From contig CM049309.1 in assembly GCA_026874595.1 (NCBI GenBank), positions 15,950,576-16,014,575 on the forward strand: 64,000 nucleotides of DNA, read 5' to 3'. Below the pieces are notes generated by a model. That model made no database searches. It was not told the DNA's origin and saw only the letters and a list, made by a program, of their open reading frames with translations. Position numbers and translations under genes: made by a program. Source of the stretch: Sipunculus nudus (lineage: Eukaryota > Annelida > Sipuncula > Golfingiida > Sipunculidae). This document shows, piece after piece, positions 60,575-64,000 of the stretch (within the stretch, counting starts at the first letter, position 1; each line of letters opens with the position of its first letter).

Positions 60575-61445
60575 AAAGACTGATTACTTTTATGCGGTTG
60601 CGGTAGGTATCCGACCTGTCATCCAACAAAATATTTTTCTGATCATGTAGCGACCAATCAGACAAAAAAAAATTAAATGGATGGGGTCAGACGAGAAATC
60701 CCGCAGAACTGTATACGTCACATAGGCGTTTCCTCAGGATTAACGTGTTAATAAGCGTATGTCACGAAAAAAAAATTCTCCGCCAGTTTCGACCGATATA
60801 AATCATTGTAAAGGGGTGTTTCCATGTGCATGTATATGTGTATATGCGTGAAAATTCCCTCACATGATTTTGTAACTGGGGGTTTTCCATGTGTCCGTAA
60901 GCCTATATGCGTATATGCATATATGTGCGTATATGCGTCAAAATCGCCACAGGAACGATTTTCACGCATACGGTCTGCGTGAACTCGGGGATTCGGGATT
61001 AAATTACGTCTCTTCAGGATCTTTTTATGGAAGGCTTGCTCGATCCACTGTTCACATATATTAGTCTGCCAGTTCACGCATATACGCATATACGCGCACA
61101 TGGAAACAAACCTAAATTTTTTTTCACGCATATACGCACATACGCATATGCACGCACTTGGAGACATACCTTAAATATGTGAAACATTTGCCTGTCATTG
61201 ACTGGTCAGTGATCTACCCAATATACATGCATGTAACTGTTTCGATTCAAGCAGCTGGCTTGTTGCTCTTTCTTTAACACTTTTCAAATGCAGTTATACA
61301 TACATGAATAGTATATATCAAACATAATATATTATATATATATCATATGTATACAAACTATGTATTTTTTATATACAAACATACATTTTTTCCGCAACCG
61401 CGACCGCATACCACGACCGCAGGCGCAAACGCGTAAAAGGAATCG
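60575..61445. mobile_element. Inverted-repeat element rich in CGCATATACG
   Basis: The left end has GATTACTTTTATGCGGTTGCGG (60579-60600). The right end, in reverse complement, reads GATTCCTTTTACGCG...TGCGGTCGCGGTTGCGG (61445-61392). Inner arms also invert: TTTCCATGTGCATGTATATG at 60819-60838 against the reverse complement of CATATACGCGCACATGGAAA at 61087-61106. GCATATACG/CGTATATGC words recur throughout. The frame 60748-61167 reads this repeat and is not a gene. It is probably a non-autonomous DNA transposon; the target duplication is not clear. Confidence 0.5.
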
Positions 61446-61766
61446 TAGCATTATTCTTCATAGTGTCCAAGGCTGCCTAACAGATATTTTGCATTAGCTC
61501 ATAAATCTGAAAATGGTACACATCTAAATCTGTCAGAATGTAGAATTTAAACAGAATAGGTCCAATCTCTTCTATTGAATTGTTACAAACACTTGTTAAA
61601 TTTTACAACGATTATTCCAACTTGAGTAAAATTTCAAACATACACCGTGACTAATATATCAATAACTAATGCATGCAAGGCCTTTATGTCGAAATCATCT
61701 GAGCGACATTAATGCAAACAAATTTGTCATCCGTAAAAATGGGAAAGAGTACATGAGATACGATAA

Positions 61767-61818
<52 letters not shown>
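61446..61818. other. AT-rich stretch ending in (TA)n
   Basis: A (TA)n microsatellite at about 61769-61818 directly abuts the LTR. Nothing else was recognised. Confidence 0.6.
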
Positions 61819-61821
<3 letters not shown>

Positions 61822-62056
61822 AACAGGTGCTCTTTTAATTGCGTGACACGTTGTTACATTTTATATTTAATCCATACTGGTTGAACTCTCGTTGTCACGT
61901 GGACCTTGGGTTTTCACGCCTGGTCGTGGGTCACATGATGGCCCTGTTATGTGGAGATACGTACAGCGATGTCTTCTCGATAATTCCTGACACGTGTTGT
62001 GCAAGAACTTATAGACTGTTCGAGAAGTGGAAAATTCCCGGCTTTGGGTGTGAAGG

Positions 62057-62064
62057 TATATAAA
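62057..62064 (+). promoter_or_regulatory. LTR TATA box
   Basis: TATATAAA followed by GGGGCTG, about 240 bp into the LTR, is a plausible core promoter for the retrotransposon. Confidence 0.5.
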
Positions 62065-62420
62065 GGGGCTGTGTTTTAGAACCAGAGGGCAGACAGCAGA
62101 GCAGATTCCAGCGGACGGAGAAGCGTGTGTCAGATTCTAAGACCTTGTCCGACGAATGCGGCAATTATACATTTTAAAAGACTTTCTCCTGGATTTTATG
62201 CTTTTGGACTTTAGTTTACTTTCTGGGTTGTTGAAAGAACTTTCCTTAGGACTGTCATTTTCCGAGAGTTTACATTTAAAGGACTTATCGTGGTGACGGT
62301 TTTGGTATCCAGGTATTGTACCTTTATCTTTCTGTGTGATTGTATTGACTTGTTGCTATAGCGCTGTTTTACTGTATAGTTGTATTGATTTGGTGTATTG
62401 TATTGTTAGGGTTTTTTAAG

Positions 62421-62426
62421 AATAAA
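62421..62426 (+). terminator. LTR polyadenylation signal
   Basis: AATAAA is followed by a GT/T-rich stretch (TTATAGTTATTTGTTAAC) about 80 bp before the LTR end. Confidence 0.45.
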
Positions 62427-62503
62427 TTATAGTTATTTGTTAACAAAGAACCACTGACTTCTATATTCATTCCCCTACACATTTCACGATGCCTAGTGTT
62501 ACA

Positions 62504-62967
62504 GAATCAAACAGTGTTGCATGGTTTGCAGTATTAAAAGCTTTACTAAAGTCAAGATATGCACGAGGTCACAGTTAGCCTTAACGTGTAAATATTCAAT
62601 GGAGCAGTAGTTTTCAAATTTATTTTACATTCGTTTGAAAAAAAAATTGTTTACAGCATTCTGTTTCAGTTAATTAATTAAATTTTTTTTTTTACTTCAG
62701 CTTATTAATTTCGATTATTCTATAATTTACATCGTTTCATAAGGTCCAAGGGGCTATATTTACATGCATATTACAGTCAATTAGTTGAAATACTTACACT
62801 TTTACAAATACATGTTTGTGACCATGAGAGGCTGCTGCATCTTTCATGTAGTCCATAAAAGTGCACAGTCAACAAAACCACTTGGATTTTAATCAAGTAT
62901 TCTCTCATAATCAGTTTAATCTAAATGACTTCTAAATCATTAAGTCATAAAGGAAGTAGCAACAGTC
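62504..62967. other. AT-rich spacer
   Basis: No feature was recognised between the solo LTR and the LINE fragment. Confidence 0.4.
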
Positions 62968-63292
62968 AATTGAGACAAAAGAAATCAAACTGGCGTACTA
63001 TTGTTGTAAACTGTAATAGTATGACTGGTAATATAAAAACTGAAATAGAACATCTCCTGGAATATAATGACCCGGATGCAGCAATATTTACCTAGACCAG
63101 GTTATGTAGTGATATCACCTGTTCTGAACAGACAATTGAGATAAAAGAAATCAAACCGGCGTACCATTGTAGTAAACTGTAATAGTATGGCTGATAAAAA
63201 AAACTGAAATAGATCATCTCTTGGAATATACTGCCCCGGATGCAGCAATATTTACCTAGACCAAGTTATGTAGTGATATCACCTGTTCTGAA
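62968..63292. repeat. 165-bp tandem duplication inside the LINE fragment
   Basis: CAATTGAGA(C/T)AAAAGAAATCAAAC starts at 62968 and again at 63133. Both copies run through GTAAACTGTAATAGTATG and GATGCAGCAATATTTACCTAGACCA to ATCACCTGTTCTGAA. They share the same in-frame TAG, so the stop predates the duplication. Confidence 0.85.
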
Positions 63293-64000
63293 TTTATGCA
63301 ACAAGGGTATTACTGCTTTCGTAAAGATCGTCAAGCGGGGGGGGGGGAGTAATTATTGCGATTAAATCTTGTTATCCTACTGTGAATGTGGATATACAAT
63401 CTGAAAATGAGCTTGTATGGGTATCTGTGATAACGAGAGAAGGACGTACACTCATCACTGGCTCCTTTTACAGGCCACCAGGACAGGGGCCGGATTCGCT
63501 TATTGAATTGGATAAAGAATTATAAGATATAAACAAGAAATGTAATAAAATACCTATTAGGAGGAGATTTAATATAGGGTATATAACAGGAACACTAATA
63601 AGGTATTACCTGGATGTCCGAATAAGGGAGTACATGAAAAACTGTCATAAATATTGGGAGATCAGCATTTGAATCAGATGCCGCGGCTTCCGACTCGACT
63701 TAATAGAATTTTGGGTTTGTTTTGAACCAGGTCTTTTACGTTATATAACCACTATACCGAGGTAATCAAATCATGAAATTATTGTGACAGATATGTATCT
63801 TAGGCCCCAATATCCTAAGAAATAAACCACGTAAAAATTATGTTAACTCGAAAGCAGATTGGAAATTTGTAAAGGAGGACATATAATTGCCTTCACAGAA
63901 CAGTACTCGCAGAACAGTACTTATATGAGAACACAAATAGAACTGTAAATGAAAATTGGACTATTATAAAGGAAAACATACAGAAATCAATTAATAAACA
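62985..64000 (+). pseudogene. CR1/jockey-like LINE endonuclease fragment, runs off window
   Basis: In pieces, the translation gives an apurinic endonuclease-like domain: V-V-N-C-N-S near the start, D-P-D-A-A-I-F-T before a TAG, and R-K-D-R at 63320-63331. Next come G-G-G-G-V-I-I-A-I-K after a G11 tract (63337-63347), W-V-S-V-I, and G-S-F-Y-R-P-P at 63460-63480. Then follow R-L-P-T-R-L, a degraded region, and S-N-H-E-I-I-V-T-D near 63766, the SDH-type active-site motif. These blocks are typical of endonuclease domains in CR1/jockey-group LINEs. Stops and frameshifts and the duplicated 5' segment make it non-functional. The RT domain, if present, lies beyond the window end. Confidence 0.75.

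Larger units (their letters stand above)
61819..62503 (+). mobile_element. Solo LTR of an LTR retrotransposon, 685 bp
   Basis: It begins TGTAACA (61819-61825) and ends TGTTACA (62497-62503), the short inverted TG..CA termini of LTRs. TATATAAA at 62057-62064 and AATAAA at 62421-62426 lie in the right order for a U3-R-U5 structure. No primer-binding site follows and no polypurine tract precedes, so it is a solo LTR, the usual product of LTR-LTR recombination. A 5-bp target duplication is not seen; the left flank is a TA microsatellite that could have erased it. Superfamily unknown. The frame 61839-62063 within it is not supported as coding. Confidence 0.7.

Noticed and set aside
60748-61167. 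A 139-codon minus-strand gene rich in Tyr/Ala/His
   Set aside because: It reads CGCATATACG repeats within an inverted-repeat element.
61839-62063. A 74-codon coding exon
   Set aside because: It falls within the U3-like part of the solo LTR, upstream of and overlapping the TATA box.

Overview
This window looks like non-coding, repeat-dominated nuclear DNA of a metazoan, most plausibly a mollusc and perhaps a bivalve. The reasons are the AT-rich background, the lack of any convincing host gene, tRNA-derived SINEs, several LINE clades, LTR elements, foldback elements and many G or C homopolymers of 10-23 nt. Assignment to Mollusca is inference from overall texture, not from a marker gene. No bacterial operon, rRNA, functional tRNA gene or intact protein gene was found. 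Almost every open reading frame is either a path through a tandem repeat or a fragment of a decayed transposon protein.

Layout. 0-8 kb: AT-rich DNA with a tRNA-derived SINE (1.6-1.9 kb) and a dispersed repeat ('family X') split by a long-TIR foldback element (3.64-4.49 kb). 8-17 kb: a hairpin-ended element, then a degenerate array of composite modules. These carry GACA microsatellites, clustered TGACCT half-sites, 'CTCG' inverted repeats and 59-bp stem-loop duplications, and are interrupted by three ~370-bp tandem repeats. 18-28 kb: a one-sided polypurine minisatellite, two more SINEs of the same family, a GACTCG-rich element, a LINE 3' end, two copies of dispersed repeat 'Y' and five ~320-bp tandem units. 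28.6-34.2 kb: one decayed L1/Tx1-like LINE with ORF1 and ORF2 remnants, carrying a nested hairpin-ended element. 34-40.6 kb: an inverted copy of family X, clusters of ACACAAG palindromes and microsatellites.

40.66-52.49 kb: the dominant object, an ~11.8-kb minisatellite of about 295 monomers of 40 bp. It is organised into four near-identical higher-order blocks of 2.3-2.85 kb. Each monomer carries a CACGC-N5-GCGTG stem. The minus strand of the consensus has no stop in any frame, which produces spurious-looking but very long ORFs with a 40-residue period.

52.5-64 kb: a tandem segmental duplication (54.09-56.04 kb). One copy carries a complete miniature LTR retrotransposon (TRIM), whose LTRs contain a tRNA-like A-box/B-box pair; a tRNA-Pro-like primer site, a polypurine tract and a 4-bp target duplication are all visible. 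Further right are a third family X copy, a CG-rich inverted-repeat element, a 685-bp solo LTR with TATA and AATAAA signals, and the endonuclease part of a CR1/jockey-like LINE running off the window end.

The genes do not work together in any pathway. The biology here is that of mobile and satellite DNA. The two most distinctive objects are the higher-order 40-bp satellite and the tRNA-bearing TRIM with its natural empty-site comparison.
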